A stretch of DNA of 64,000 bases from Hemerocallis citrina (GCA_017893485.1 JACEHZ010000374.1:271001-335000); one strand, 5' to 3'; positions 10,625-22,700 are shown, numbered from the stretch's first letter. Notes: a model not told the origin generated them from the letters alone. Translations and numbers: made by a program.

Positions 10625-13600
10625 TTAGATGTTTTGCAGTGGCATCTGATTTCTAGAAGAGATGTTGCCTGTCCTTTGGCATTTGTCACAAGTCCTGCAA
10701 AAAGAAATAGCATCTTTAAATACTTTAGGCCAATAAAATCCAGATTGTAATACCTTGAGAGCTGTTCTTTTTGGTCCAAAATGTCCTTCACATACATATT
10801 GGTGGCAATGTTGTAGAATACTTATTTGCTCTTCTTCTGCCACACATCTTCTTATAATTTGATCAGGGCAAAATTTGAACAAATAAGGATCATCCCAATA
10901 ATAGTGCTTGCACATAGCCACCAGTCTCTTTCTTTCTTGACTTGTCATACCTGGAGGGAAAACATAAGCAGTGAGATAATTTACAATATCTGCAAACCAT
11001 GGAAAATATGAGCAGTGAGATACCAGTCGACTGGTCCTGTTACCAGTCGACTGTCCCGGTGATATGTTTATTTCAAATAGGTGTTCATCCGGGAAATTTT
11101 CATTAAGTGGGAGAATTCTTTCTTCCTCATGCAGTAGTCTGGACATGTGATCTGCCACAACATTGTCACTTCCTTTCTTTTCTCTAATCTCAAGATCGAA
11201 TTCTTGAAGCAACAACACCCATCTGATCAACCTAGGCTTAGCATCCTTTTTGGCAAACAAATATCTCAAAGCAGCATGGTCAGTGAAAACAATAACTTTA
11301 GAACCAATTAAATATGATCTAAACTTCTCTACAGCAAAAATTACAGCTAACATTTCTTTTTCAGTAGTGGAATAATTTAGCTGTGCATCGTTTAAAGTTC
11401 GAGAAGCATAGTAAATAACATGGGGTGTCTTATTGATTCTTTGACCTAAAACAGCCCCTAAAGCATAATCACTTGCATCACACATGAGCTCGAAAGGATG
11501 GCTCCAATCTGGTGCCATGACAATAGGTGCAGAAATGAGAAGATTTTTCAATGTAATAAAAGCATTTGTGCATTCTTCTGTCCATGCAAACTCAACATCC
11601 TTAGTCAACAAGTCACAAAGGGGTTTGGAGATTTTTGAGAAATCTTTTATAAATCTTCTATAGAACCCTGCATGTCCAAGAAAACTCCTAACACCCTTGA
11701 CTGTAGTGGGAGGGGGTAGTTTTGATATTATATCGATTTTCGCTTTGTCTACCTTTATACCTCTTTTTGACACCACATGTCCTAAGACAATACCTTGTTG
11801 TACCATAAAATGGCACTTTTCCCAATTCAGCACTAAATTGCATTCTTCACATCTTTTAAGCACAAGCTGCAAATGGTTAAGGCATTCATCAAAACAAGAT
11901 CCAAAAACGCTAAAATCATCCATAAATACCTCGATGAACCTTTCCACCATGTCTGAAAATATACTCATCATGCACCTCTGAAATGTAGCTGGTGCATTGC
12001 AGAATCCAAAGGGCATCCTCCTGTATGCAAAAGTACCAAAAGGACATGTAAAAGTAGTTTTTTCTTGATCTTCTGGAGCAATAGCAATTTGATTATAGCC
12101 ACTATAACCATCTAAAAAGCAATAATGACTATATCCTGCTAATCTTTCTAACATTTGATCAATAAAAGGAAGAGGGAAGTGATCTTTCCTGGTTTCGTTA
12201 TTCAGCTTCCTGTAGTCTATGCATACCCTCCATCCTGTAGTCACTCTAGTAGGGATAAGCTCATTTTCTTCATTCTTCACCACTGTGACTCTACTTTTCT
12301 TAGGCACTACATGTATAGGACTCACCCACTTGCTATCTGAGATTGGGTAAATGATTCCAACATCTAGTAGCTTCAAAATCTCTGCTCTTACCACTTCCTT
12401 CATGTTTGGATTAAGCCTTCTCTGTGCTTCCCTGCTTGGTTTTGCGTTGTCTTCAAGAAGTATTCTATGCATGCATTTGGATGGACTTATTCCCTTGATA
12501 TCTGCAATGGTCCATCCTATTGCACCTTTGTGTTCTCGTAGTACCCTCAGCAACTTATCTTCTTCCTGTGCACTCAGGTTCGCAGCAATTATCACAGGTA
12601 GCGTTTGGTTCTCGCCCAAGTATGCATGCTTCAAATGGTCGGGCAGCTGCTTAAGCTCTTCGTCTGGAAGTCTCGGTGCAGTCGACTGGTTCTGTCCACC
12701 AGTCGACTTGTCTGCAGAAACAAAAATGTCATCAGTCACCAATTTTTCAAATACAGGTGCAAAGTTACCTGAGTATGACTTTGGAGTTTCAAGGTGATGT
12801 ACTGTCTCTGCAATCTCCCAGTCATCGTATTCCTGTTCAACATTAGATAAATTTAGAGATTGTGTAATTGTGGCTTGTAGTGGTTCGACGCTATGTACCT
12901 GAAATGTTTGATCAACAATCTCCTGAGCCACATCAACATTATAGCATTCATGATCATCATGTGGTAATTTAAGCGTATCAAACATTTTAAACTCAACTTT
13001 TTCTCCGTTTATCTTCATACTTATAGTACCCTTTTTAACACAAATTTTTATATCAGCTGTACTCATAAAGGGCCTACCTAAAATGATTGGTAGAGCAGAT
13101 GGCATTGAAGAGTCCTCCATGTCTAACACCACAAAATCAGCAGGCAAAATGAAATCGTTTACCTGAACTAGGACATCTTCCAAAATACCTCTAGGTCTTT
13201 TGATACTGCGATCCGCCAACTGCAACGTGATGGATGTTGGTTGGAGTTCCCCCAATCCTAGCTTTTCATAGACGGTGTATGGGAGAAGATTGATGCTTGC
13301 CCCCAAGTCTAGTAGTGCTTTCTCAAAGAAGTGCTCACCAATCCTGCAAGAAATGGTAAAACTACCTGGGTCCTTCAATTTAGGAGGTAGTTTTCTTAAT
13401 AATACAGCGCTCACTTCCTCTGTCAAAGCCACATCCTCCTTAACCTGAAATGTTCTTTTGTGAGTACAACAGTCCTTCAAAAATTTGGCATAAGAAGGAA
13501 TTTGTTTAATAGCATCAAGTAAGGGGATATTAATTTCTACCTTTCTGAGAGTTTCAAAGATGTCAAATAAATGTTGTTCTTTCTTTTGCTTGACTAACCT
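10625..13600 (-). pseudogene. Athila-type pol: protease, RT, RNase H, integrase zinc domain
   Basis: Open over 951 codons from Met 13480, and in the same frame up to a stop at 13601-13603. Order counting from Met 13480: aspartic protease (LLDLGASINL, Asp 58; D-L-G-A-S is the usual Athila form of the site), linker, reverse transcriptase with FMDDF at 519-523, RNase H with Asp 668 (CDAS), Glu 708 and Asp 734 (TDH), then the HHCC zinc domain of integrase (His 891-900, CDKC 931-934). It makes cDNA from element RNA in virus-like particles. Two linkers carry paired CAGTCGACTG: 12679/12700 between protease and RT, and 11024/11044 between RNase H and integrase. Frame is kept through both. The upstream stop joins it to gag in one frame, so a single gag-pol polyprotein is likely. 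Confidence 0.95.
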
Positions 13601-14158
13601 TTAAGGGAATGGTGGCACAACTGTTCTTTCTTTTTCACTTACCTTGTTGGAACCCAAAACTTTTGATGGTTGTGTTTCTGCTTCTTCTGTGTGTGTTCCA
13701 ACTTTGTTGTCAATTATTTTACCATTTCTTAATGTTGTCACTGCCTTGAGCTGTTCTTGGCCTCCAGGGTTTGGTATAGTTTGTGATGGGAGTTCACCTG
13801 CCTTTCGTTCGCTTAATTCTTTCGCAATTTGACCAATTTGCGTTTCCAACTTCTGAATTGCTTGCCCTTGTTGGTTGCTTGTTTGATGTTGTTGTTGGAA
13901 CAATTGAAGAACGGTGGATTCAAAATCCAACTTCTTCTGTTCTTGAACTGGCCTATCAAACCCACTTCCCATTTGGAAGTTCCGTGCATGTCCTTGTGTG
14001 AATTGAGTCCCTTGATTATTCTGATTATTGCTCCAGGAGAAGTTTGGATGGTTCCTCCACCCTGGGTTGTATGTGTTCGAGAAGGGATTGTTCTTTTGTG
14101 GAAACACTCCTCGACCTACATAGTTTGCTCCTGATCTGTGAAAGAAGACATGGGACAT
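13601..14158 (-). pseudogene. Athila-type gag, C-terminal region
   Basis: 185 codons in the pol frame, beginning just past the zinc knuckle. Segment YNPGWRNHPNFSWSN is characteristic of Athila gag downstream of the knuckle. A Gln-rich, heptad-like stretch follows (LQLFQQQHQTSNQQGQ, then LETQIGQIAKEL), likely coiled. It ends PPFP-stop at 13601-13603. The same frame continues into the conserved gag/protease linker, so the stop is a lesion and not the natural end of gag. Confidence 0.88.
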
Positions 14159-14322
14159 GTATCAGTGGTATGATCTACATGAGAACAAATTGCACAAATT
14201 TCGTTTGTTTGATTTTTAACTCCACCCATCATCGACATTGCATTAACAAGCATACCAATTTTCTTGTTCATGTTTACCATTTCTAATTGAATGTTATTGC
14301 TATTAGAAATTTCGTAAACTCC
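14110..14322 (-). pseudogene. Athila-type gag zinc knuckle segment, between a stop and a frameshift
   Basis: Continues in the frame of the capsid part after the stop at 14323-14325 and encodes a CX2CX4HX4C knuckle (CAICSHVDHTTDTC, 14155-14196), the RNA-binding nucleocapsid motif. The frame then closes within 12 codons, while the homologous reading continues one frame over (14158 onward). That places an indel at about 14110-14160. Segment length is short, but the motif is unambiguous. Confidence 0.88.
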
Positions 14323-15147
14323 CTATTTTTTGGAAGGGCCCCTCCTTGTTGAGAATTGTTGTGAATTCTCGTTGAGTTCTTCAAATAGTTCAATGGCCTC
14401 TTCACCACTTTTCCTCATTAAGATCCCGTTGCAAGCTGAATCCACAATTGCCTTGTTAGTATCATTTAAACCTTCATAAAATGCTTGTACCTGATCATCT
14501 TTAGGCATGTTGTGTGTAGGACATTTGAGAAGTTTGTTCTTGAAATCCTTCCATGCTTCGAAGAATAAATCTCCATCTTTTTGTTGGAAGAGTTGAATCT
14601 CCCTTTTCAGCTGTTTGGTCTTTTGGGCTGGAAAGAATTCTTTCAAGAATTTTGTCGCCAATTGCTCCCATGAGTTTATTGATCCTGGTTCCAAAGAATT
14701 ATACCATAGTTTAGCGTTAAGTTTTAAGGAAAAAGGAAACAAGATTAACCTGATTTGTTCAGGGGTAAGCCCTTGGACGCTTTGTGTCCTGCAAAGATCG
14801 AAGAAATCTTGTAGATGGAGATGAGGCTCTTCATCTGGCTTGCCACTAAAGTGGGGAACCATGCTAAGTAATTGAGGAGATAGATGCATGTTTCCTGTGA
14901 CATTAGGCTGATACGCAATGCAGGAAGGTTGCTCGATATTCTTAGGCGTGAACTTGTCCTGCATTGGCACTCGATTTGGCATTTCCTCACCCATTGCTGT
15001 ATGTGAACTGGGTCTCTGAGCAGTCGACTGGTTTGTAGAGACAGTCGACTGGTTTGCTGCAACCAGCTTACCTAGTCTGTGCAAAGTGCGTTCTGTTTCT
15101 GCGTCAATAGGTAGTAGTTCTGGACGAAGTGATCTCCTTCCATGCAT
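14323..15147 (-). pseudogene. Athila-type gag, capsid part
   Basis: 274 codons with the retrotransposon gag (capsid) fold region at about residues 95-230 (FSGKPDEEPHLHLQDF, LWYNSLEPGSINSWEQL, FLKEFFP, FYEGLND). It forms the particle shell. The N-terminal 50 residues are unusual: paired palindromes at 15021/15042 encode NQSTVSTNQST in frame. The Met at 15147 is the first in frame and lies 102 bp inside the primer site, a reasonable start. The stop TAG at 14323 cuts gag before the zinc knuckle. Confidence 0.9.
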
Positions 15148-15248
15148 CCACCAAAATCCTGTAACCTAAAAGAAAAATACTTATTAATAAAATTAAAAGA
15201 AAGAAAATAAAAACTTTCTACTGATCTGTAAGTTAAAATACTAGACAA

Positions 15249-15266
15249 TCCCCGGCAACGGCGCCA
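15249..15266 (-). other. Primer binding site, tRNA-Asp
   Basis: The plus strand reads TCCCCGGCAACGGCGCCA, an 18-base match to the 3' end (with CCA) of plant tRNA-Asp as I recall it. The minus-strand PBS is therefore TGGCGCCGTTGCCGGGGA. It sits 9 bp inside the 5' LTR, as usual for Athila. Confidence 0.93.
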
Positions 15267-15275
15267 AAAACTTGT

Positions 15276-16893
15276 TGTGCAATCTAGTTACCTAAATAAA
15301 TAGATAAACTAGACACAAATTAAAAACCTCGCAAGTGTACGAATCGTTTATAGAAGCGTAGCAATAGCAAGGGTCGATCCCACAGAGATTGTAGAAATTA
15401 ACTTACTAATCAATAGAAAATGTGAGAATGATAAAGAGTTGTTCTAAAGGTCTAAAAGAAATGAAAAGATTAAGATATACTGAATCACAAATATTTATTA
15501 AGTAGTTGGGTTTAGATCTCCACCAATAGTCAATAATGCTAAGTTACCTTCTGAACTTCTTCTTATTACTCATGTTTGTTCTCTTCAAGGGCATGGTATC
15601 TACTCCTTAAAGTAATGTTTCCCTAAGCCAAGAATTAGGCATGGTATCTACTCTAATTCGTTTCTTTCATTAAGTATTTAGCATGGTATCTACTAAGTTG
15701 CACTTAAAGAAAACATAAGAACAGTGGAAACGAACAAACACTCAAGGTTCTAGAAATTGGTATCAGATCTAGATCCCTTAAGTTGATTAAACCAAGAACC
15801 CCTAAGGATTCCCTTGTTACAAGTTATGAACACGAGATACGGGTCGTCTCAATATGCTCATATAACAGATTCAGATAGATGGTAATGCAAACTTGATATT
15901 CTCAAGTTCTGTATGTCAGTCGACTGGCTGTCACCTCAGTCGACTGCTCTCAGAACTTGAGAACAAGTTTGATTATCATCAATCTATACCAATTCAATCA
16001 GATTCAATCAATAAGTAAAGTAGAAGGATTCAGAAGAATATAGCACTACATAACTACGGCTTCAATCTACTCAACAATGAAATTAGTTCCACATAATAAT
16101 ACTTTTATTGATCAACAAGTTCGAATACATGGTTAACATAAAAGAATTAGAAAGAGAAGGAATAAACTGATGTAGTTCGGCTAGATGACTCGGCTGGCTG
16201 TCACACAGTCGATCGGCCGTTCCTTTCCTTATGCTTGATCTCCTCTCTCCTTCTTCAATGCTGATACCGTACTGCTCTTCACTTGATGATTCAGGAAGTT
16301 GTGTGATTTTGTGATTCGGGAGCCTCCGCGTATCTCCAGAATAATGCTTCTTGGTTGGTATTTATAGAACACGGCTAGAGAATTAGGGTTTGCACTCTTC
16401 TTTTTATAGAAAAGTCCTTTTCTTTTATTTATTTCCTCCCTTGTTGCTCTGCGTGTTATTTCTTTCTCTTTTCTTCTATTCTTCCTTTTCTGTTCTGATT
16501 TGGATTAGATTTGGACGAATCTTCAAATATCTTATCTTTCAACTCTGCCGCCTACTAGTTGACTTGTCAGCGAACCAGTCGACTGTGCCGAGACTTCTGA
16601 AGATTTCATAATTGATCATACAAGTCGACTGTGCTTTGAAATAAGTCGACTGCAACGAGCGGCTGTGGAAAATCAACTTCTCTGTCCAGTCGACTGTTGT
16701 GGGGAACCAGTCGACCGATGATCTGCAGTTTTCTGTGTATCATCCTTAAAATCCTGAATCTGCTTCGTTTCTCCGTTTTAGGCTGTTCCCTATAGAAAAG
16801 AGAAAATAAGAGTTAAATACCACATATAGAGCTTTTAAATGTCTAATTGCATTAAGATTATTGCTCCTAAATGTGGATAATATTGTGTTCATC
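15276..16893 (-). repeat. Athila-type 5' LTR
   Basis: Copy of 7109-8727 with about 11 transitions. TATA at 16359-16366 (minus). The terminal base expected from the other LTR (..TTCATCA) is absent: the sequence passes from ttcatc straight into cttcacgag, which belongs to a Tat RNase H. The right junction may be recombinant. Confidence 0.93.
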
Positions 16894-18396
16894 CTTCACG
16901 AGTATGAGGCCCGAGATGAACGCATGATCAAGTACACGACCCACGTGAAGAAACTCATGGCTACTTTCAAGGAAGTTGTTGTCACCCGCATCCCGCATGA
17001 AGAAAATGGGCAAGCCGATGCTCTTTCTATGCTTGCCTCCTCCTCACTCGATGGGCTCGACTACACTGTGCTGATTTAGGTCCTACTCAAGCCAAACATC
17101 GAAGAGGAGACACTGGAGCTCATGTCCATCACCCCCCATGCACCCTAAGATTGTTGGATGAAACCCTTAGTCGACTTCCTGGACATGGGAGTCCTCCTAG
17201 TGGATCAGAAAGAAGCAAGAAAAATTTGGGTAAGGATGAAAAGAAATACATTCGTCGAAGGAGTCATCTACAAACGCTCCAACACTCAAATTGAAGGCTG
17301 ACCCTACCTAAGATGCCTCTCTCCCGAAGAAGCCGAGTACGCCCTCAGAGAAGTATATGAGGGGATAGGGGGCAGTCACCTAGGTATGAGGTCTCTTGGA
17401 CGAAAATTTCTCAACCATGGTTACTATTGACCAACTAACCTCACTGATGATCAAGCATACATCTGCCGATGCATCCCTTGCCAGAAGTACTCCTCCATCA
17501 AGCGAATGCTGCAAGACAACCTCAGCTCTATGTCCATTCATATCCCCTTTGCAATGCGGGGAATGGACCTACTCGGATCTTTTCCTCCCGCCTCAGGTCA
17601 ACAGATCTCCCTAGAAGTCGCCATCGACTACTTCACAAGGTGGATCGAGGCAGAACCACTTACAACCATCACTGAGCACAGATCCAACAGTTCTTTTGGA
17701 AGAACATAATATGCCAGTTCGGATTCCCCTGCACACTAGTCATCGACATCGGAACTCAATTTTCCGGCAAGGGGTTCCGTATGTTTTGCACCAATCTGGG
17801 AGTTGAACAACGTTTCTCATCCATTTTACACCCCCAGAAAACCAGCCAAGACGAGAACGCCAACCGACAAATATTGGATGATCTTTAGAAGAGACTTGGT
17901 GAAGCCCTGAAGGGACAATGGGTCGAAGAACTCCCGAGCGTTCTCTAGTCCTACAGAACCACCATGAGAAACCCCACGGGAGAATCCCCATTCAATCTCA
18001 CCTTCGGCACGAAAGCTCTCATCCTTCTGGAAGTAGGACTACCTTCCCCTCGCCTTCACTCCTTCAGTAAAGAGAAGAATTCAAATGATCTCCGGGCCGA
18101 CTTAGATCTCATCGACGAAGTCTGAGAGAAGTCCGTTCTGAGAAGAAACATCTACCAGCAGAGGGTAGAAAAGTTTTACAACAAGGAACTCCGCCCGACT
18201 AACCTAAAAAAAGGGACCTTGTCATTTGAAAGCTTGAGATATCCAACCCACGCAAGAAGAGAAACCTCTCCCCCAACTGGGAGGGACCGTACAAGGTCTC
18301 ACAAGTGGTTCGTCCTGGATCTTACCGACTTGAAGACTTGGGGGGAAGAATATATTAAGGACTTGGAACACCGAGCACCTGATGAAGTTCCATGAG
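16894..18396 (+). pseudogene. Tat-lineage RNase H end and integrase, decayed
   Basis: The plus strand opens inside an RNase H: YEARDERMIKY and RIPHEENGQADALS (16897-17040). An integrase then follows in several frames: zinc domain (GGSHLGMRS ... CIPCQKY), core with MDLLGSFPPASG, FTRWIEAEPL and the second Asp as VIDIGTQF, Glu region SQDENANRQI, then the C-terminal part EGPYKV-like and RTWNTEHLMKFH at about 18358-18393. These motifs are typical of Tat/Retand-type elements. Many stops and at least two frameshifts make it non-functional. Its 5' part is missing: it starts at the Athila LTR and is not found to the left of it. Confidence 0.88.
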
Positions 18397-18650
18397 GGCA
18401 CTTAACACTCTCCCTTGTAGCTAGTTCAAACATGTAATAAAGGCTGACAATTATAACGGTCACATTATGGAATGAAGGCTTGCAATTAAGCAGCCACCTA
18501 GTTTAATTTTTTAATAAAATTTAATTTTTTTCTTTTGTAAAATTCTTGTGTAACTTTACCGAATACACTATACCGAATAGAAGCAAAGAAACGCATGCAT
18601 GGTCCGTTTCCGAGAAACACCATCCTCTTACTAAGCACCCCAATGGACAA
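18397..18650 (+). other. 3' UTR of Tat remnant, AT-rich spacer
   Basis: Begins after the integrase stop; AT-rich, with no ORF and no motif I recognise. It leads directly into the tandem repeats. Confidence 0.6.
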
Positions 18651-19688
18651 GTGCGGAGTTCATTCATGGTTCATAGCGTCTTTCTAGCTACTTGATTTTG
18701 AGCAGGTACTTGGAGCGCAGCTTGCCATACGGTTGCTTCCAAAACTTGTCGTCACCTTGTTCAGAGTCCACTCGTGGTTCATAGGGTCACACCAGCCTCT
18801 TACCCCCGAGCAAGTATGCGGAGTTCAGCTCGCCACTCGAGTGCAACCAAAACAACCCATGCAAGTGTGGAGTCAATTCAAGGTTCATAGGGTCCCTCCA
18901 AAAACTTGTCCCCAAATAAGTTGGCGGGGTGAGGCTTACCATTCGAATGCTCCCAAAACTCGTCATCACCTTGTTCGGAGTCCAATAGTGGTTCATAGGG
19001 CCGCTCTAGCCTCTTGCGTCCAAGCAAGTATGCAGATTTCTGCTCGCCACTCGAGTGCTCCCAAAATAACCCGGACCAGTACGGAGTCCATTCACGATTC
19101 ATAGGGTCTCTCTAGCTACTTGCCTTCGAGCATGTTTGCAGAGCACAACTCGTCATCACCTTGTTCGGAGTCCATTCGTGTTTCACAGGGCCACTCTAGA
19201 CTTTTGCCCTCGAGCAAGTATGTAAAGTTTGGCTCACCACTCAAGTGCTCCCAAAACAACCTGGACAAGTGTGGAGTCAATTCATGGTTTATATGGTCTC
19301 TCTAGCTACTTGCCTCCCAGTAAGTACGCGGGGCACGACTTGCCATTCGAATGCTCCCAAAACTTATCCTCACCTTGTTCAGAGTCCATTCGTGGTTCAC
19401 AGGGCCGCTCTAGCCTGTTGCCACGAGCTAGTATGCAGAGTTCGAATTGCCACTCTAGTGCTCCCAAAACAACCCGAACAAGTGTGGAGTCCATTAATGG
19501 TTCATAGGGTCCCTCTAGCTACTCGCCTCCGAACAAGTATGCAGAGTGCTGCTCACCATTCGAATGCTCCTGAAACTCGTCGTCACATTGTTCAGAGCCC
19601 ATTCGTGGTTTATAGAGCCGCTCTAGCCTCTTGCCCCCGAGCAAGAGGCTAGAGCTGGGCCCGCAACTCGAGTGCTCCCAAAACAACC
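18651..19688 (+). repeat. ~106-bp tandem repeat in ~212-bp dimers
   Basis: Units share gagtcnattc(g/a)tggttcatagg, a Leu-Ala-Ser-like core (ctagc(c/t)(t/a)cttg) and ctcccaaaac. The B-type marker caccttgttcggagtcc recurs near 18750, 18964, 19154, 19370 and 19582 (steps about 214, 190, 216, 212). Between markers lies an A-type unit with aacaacccggacaagtgtgg. About ten monomers in all. Tat elements are known to carry such arrays in their 3' UTR, and this one directly follows a Tat integrase. Open frames across it on both strands are repeat artefacts. Confidence 0.92.
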
Positions 19689-19763
19689 CCAAACATGAAA
19701 AATGTAATACAACGAGACATAGCATGAACATTTATAAGATTTTTGTTCCACATTAACATCTGG

Positions 19764-22700
19764 TGTAACCCCGTTTTCCCAAAACGTATTTTTATGTATT
19801 TTCTGTATTTAAAATTTTTGCATATTATTTTTTTTGGTTTTCAAATTCTTTGGTCAAAATGTATTGTTGGATCTCCTATTAAAAAAAAAACTATCTTCAA
19901 TCAATATATTTATTTGTAACCATTTCTTATGTTTTTATACAAATCTTATTATTGATATTATTACTTTGATTTCTATTATTATTACTATTACTATTACTAT
20001 TATTATTTTAATCATTTTTTCTTATTATCATTATTGTTAGCAGTATTATTATTATTACTGTTATTTTTAATAATAATAATATTATTATTGTTATTACTAT
20101 AAATTCTAATTGTATATTTTTATTAGTTATTTTATTTTCCTAAAACCCAAAACCCATTTTTATTTTATTGGATTTCTTTTTAAAACCCAACTACCCTATT
20201 TAATATCCACAACCCATTTAAAACCATTAAAACCCCTTAAACCCATTACCAATACCTAAACCCACCTAACTACCCATACCCGTTATCAAATCCGAAACCC
20301 AAACTCTATTTCCCTGTGCCCAATACCCTATATCAACCCAAACCCGGTTGCACACCCCACCCGAAATCCCTCATCCCTACTCTCAGCCGTCACCCTAACC
20401 TAAAACCTAATGTGCCTTTTTCCCCACCTATGTATATGTGCATTTACCCATTCCCCTGTTCTTATACAAACCCCTAACAGCCTCCTACATACCATCCATC
20501 ATCTCCCTCCCGCTCTCCGTTCATCCTCTCCCTGCTCTCCCGGCCTCCTCTCCTTCAGTTGTAGCCCCTTCTCCCCTTCGCTCCGATGTCAGCCGCGATG
20601 CCTCTCCGTGCCGTAGTTCATCCGCTACCCGCCGTCTCACGACTCACAGTCACTGTGACCCTGTGCTCCTCCGCCAGCCAGGATGCACCCCCACCACGGT
20701 AGCATCGTCCTCTCCCTCAACACCTCCCCATCCCGTCGTCGCTCCGACACCCTGTGCCGCCATCCTCTCCCTATGGGCGCCCTGTGGCCCCTGACTTCTA
20801 CATCATCGACAGCAAGTTCGCCTGCTGGCTGTCACCTCTCCGTGCCGCCTGTACGCCGTGGACTGTCCCTACCGCCATCAGCTTTGCCTGAGCACCGCAA
20901 CATTGTCGACGGTTTTTTCCAAGCCGGTGTTGTTGATCATGAGGTTTTGATCACTTTGGTTGTTGGCCGTCCGATTGGATCTTTGATCATCATCATCTTG
21001 ATCATCACCATCGGGGTGATCTTGGCCGTTCGATCGCGATCATCATCAACTTCATCATCACCTTGATCTGGACCATCTGATCATGTTGATCTTGATCTCA
21101 TCCGTGCCGATCCGTCCAATCGTTGTTTGATCATCTTGATCTTGATCGATATCGAGATCCGTGCTTTGTGGTCATGATGGTCCGTGATCCGTTCGTTGAT
21201 CGTGTGTTTGTGATTGGTTCGTGTGTTTATTCGATCCGTTCGTTGTGTTCGTGCCAAGAATTCGTTCCCGTTATTCTTGTTCTTACTTCATTATCGTCGC
21301 CGTCTCTCAGGCAAGTAACTTGTACTCAATTCCTTTGTATGATACAGGTCATAAATTCCGTAGTTGGGTTCTAGAGACAACTCGTGTGTGATGTATCTTG
21401 ATGAGTATTTTCTCTATAGTGTTATTGACCATAGTTGCCTCACGATACAAATTTGACATGAAACAACTTAGGTTTTTACCGTTCTTGATGTGATTATATT
21501 TGTAGGATAATTATGAGAAATCGTGTGTTTGTTTGGATCCATGTGATATACTTATTGTGGACATGCTATATACCTTATTTCATGATGTTTGGACACTTAG
21601 TAGACCTTATAACATGTTTGGTTGTGTTGGAACAAGTTTCGTATGTTGTATGTTGATTTGTTGTTAAGAGGAAAATCTGTATTTTTGTCGATGATCAATT
21701 TTGATTGGTATTTTAGACCATAATAAGGTCAGTATCTTAGCTTCAGTATTAAACATGATTTTTAGAAAAATTCGTCTAATTTCCAAACTCTCTGACCTTG
21801 ATCGATTTCGTTTTTGTATGTGTGAGATAAGATTGTTTTACTACAGAGGTTTATTTCATTTCCAGATTTCGTTTCTTGATGATTTCGATGGCTAAACTAT
21901 TTTTATACTAGTGCTAAGCGTAGTATTTTGATCTGAAATTTTGCACAGTATTTCTATATCTGTTTAGGGATTACTCAGAATTTTGGTGGATTTTGTTAAT
22001 GAGTTTTATATATCGTTTCATGCTTATTTATAAAGACTATACTTGCTGGATTTTGCTCGCTGTTCTGTAAAGATTTGTATTTTCACCCTAATTCCTTTTC
22101 CGGTATAAAAATATTTATGAAATATGAAATTTAGTTTATTTTGTTTATTTTCATCTCTCTGGCGGATTTGGATTTCGTTTCACGGTTTGCGAGATATTAC
22201 AGTTTTCATATAGCAGTATCGAAAATTCCAGATTTGCCAAACTATCGTTTCTTGATGATTTCTGATTTTACTTGACCAAACTAATCTTGCTGGAAAATTA
22301 TAAAACTTTATATTCTGATGCTAGACATATAGGGGAATACCCCAATTTTTTTGTGGATTTAATTGAGATGGTTTCATGCTGTTTTCCTGATCTTGGATAC
22401 AATTTACCGATTTCTGGCTGAACGTTTTTTCTGGTTTCAAATCAGTTTTGACTCATATTTTTGTGAAACAATATATGACTTATATATTTTTTCTGGATTC
22501 GGAAGGGAGTCTATTTTCCAGATTCTTCAACGGATCCAGATTTGTATTTTTGTAACAATGGGAATCCCTGTTTTAGTATAGTAGTGTCTTACTGTCCTGA
22601 ACTTGAATTGTCGTTGTAGTATCCTATTATGAGTTATCATTCACTTGTACATGTTTATTCTTCATCCTAAACCTGTTACATGTTTATATCATGCAATTCC

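Larger units (their letters stand above)
7109..16893 (-). mobile_element. Athila-type LTR retrotransposon, defective, minus strand
   Basis: About 9.8 kb. Two direct repeats of ~1618 bp (TGTGCAATC...GTGTTCATC on the plus strand) bound it, and right-to-left it carries PBS, gag, protease, RT, RNase H, integrase and PPT. DLGAS and FMDDF motifs, the tRNA-Asp primer site and the gag zinc knuckle CAICSHVDHTTDTC fit Athila. No env-like ORF lies between integrase and the 3' LTR (only ~1 kb UTR). By eye the LTRs differ at about 11 sites, all transitions, so insertion was recent or the LTRs were homogenised. There is no TSD: the left flank ends tcactat and the right flank begins cttcac. Confidence 0.93.

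Noticed and set aside
17169..17178. tagtcgactt in Tat integrase (and gtcgacc near 61387)
   Set aside because: Single sites without a partner at 19-21 bp; within expectation, so not counted with the paired motif.
18733..19731. Overlapping ORFs on both strands of the tandem repeat
   Set aside because: Open because of the repeat period and composition; no conserved domain.
20438..21066. Pro/Ser-rich ORFs in the GC island (also 25551-26097 and 61220-61522)
   Set aside because: Frames overlap on both strands, start and end differently in each LTR copy, and lie in non-coding LTR sequence.
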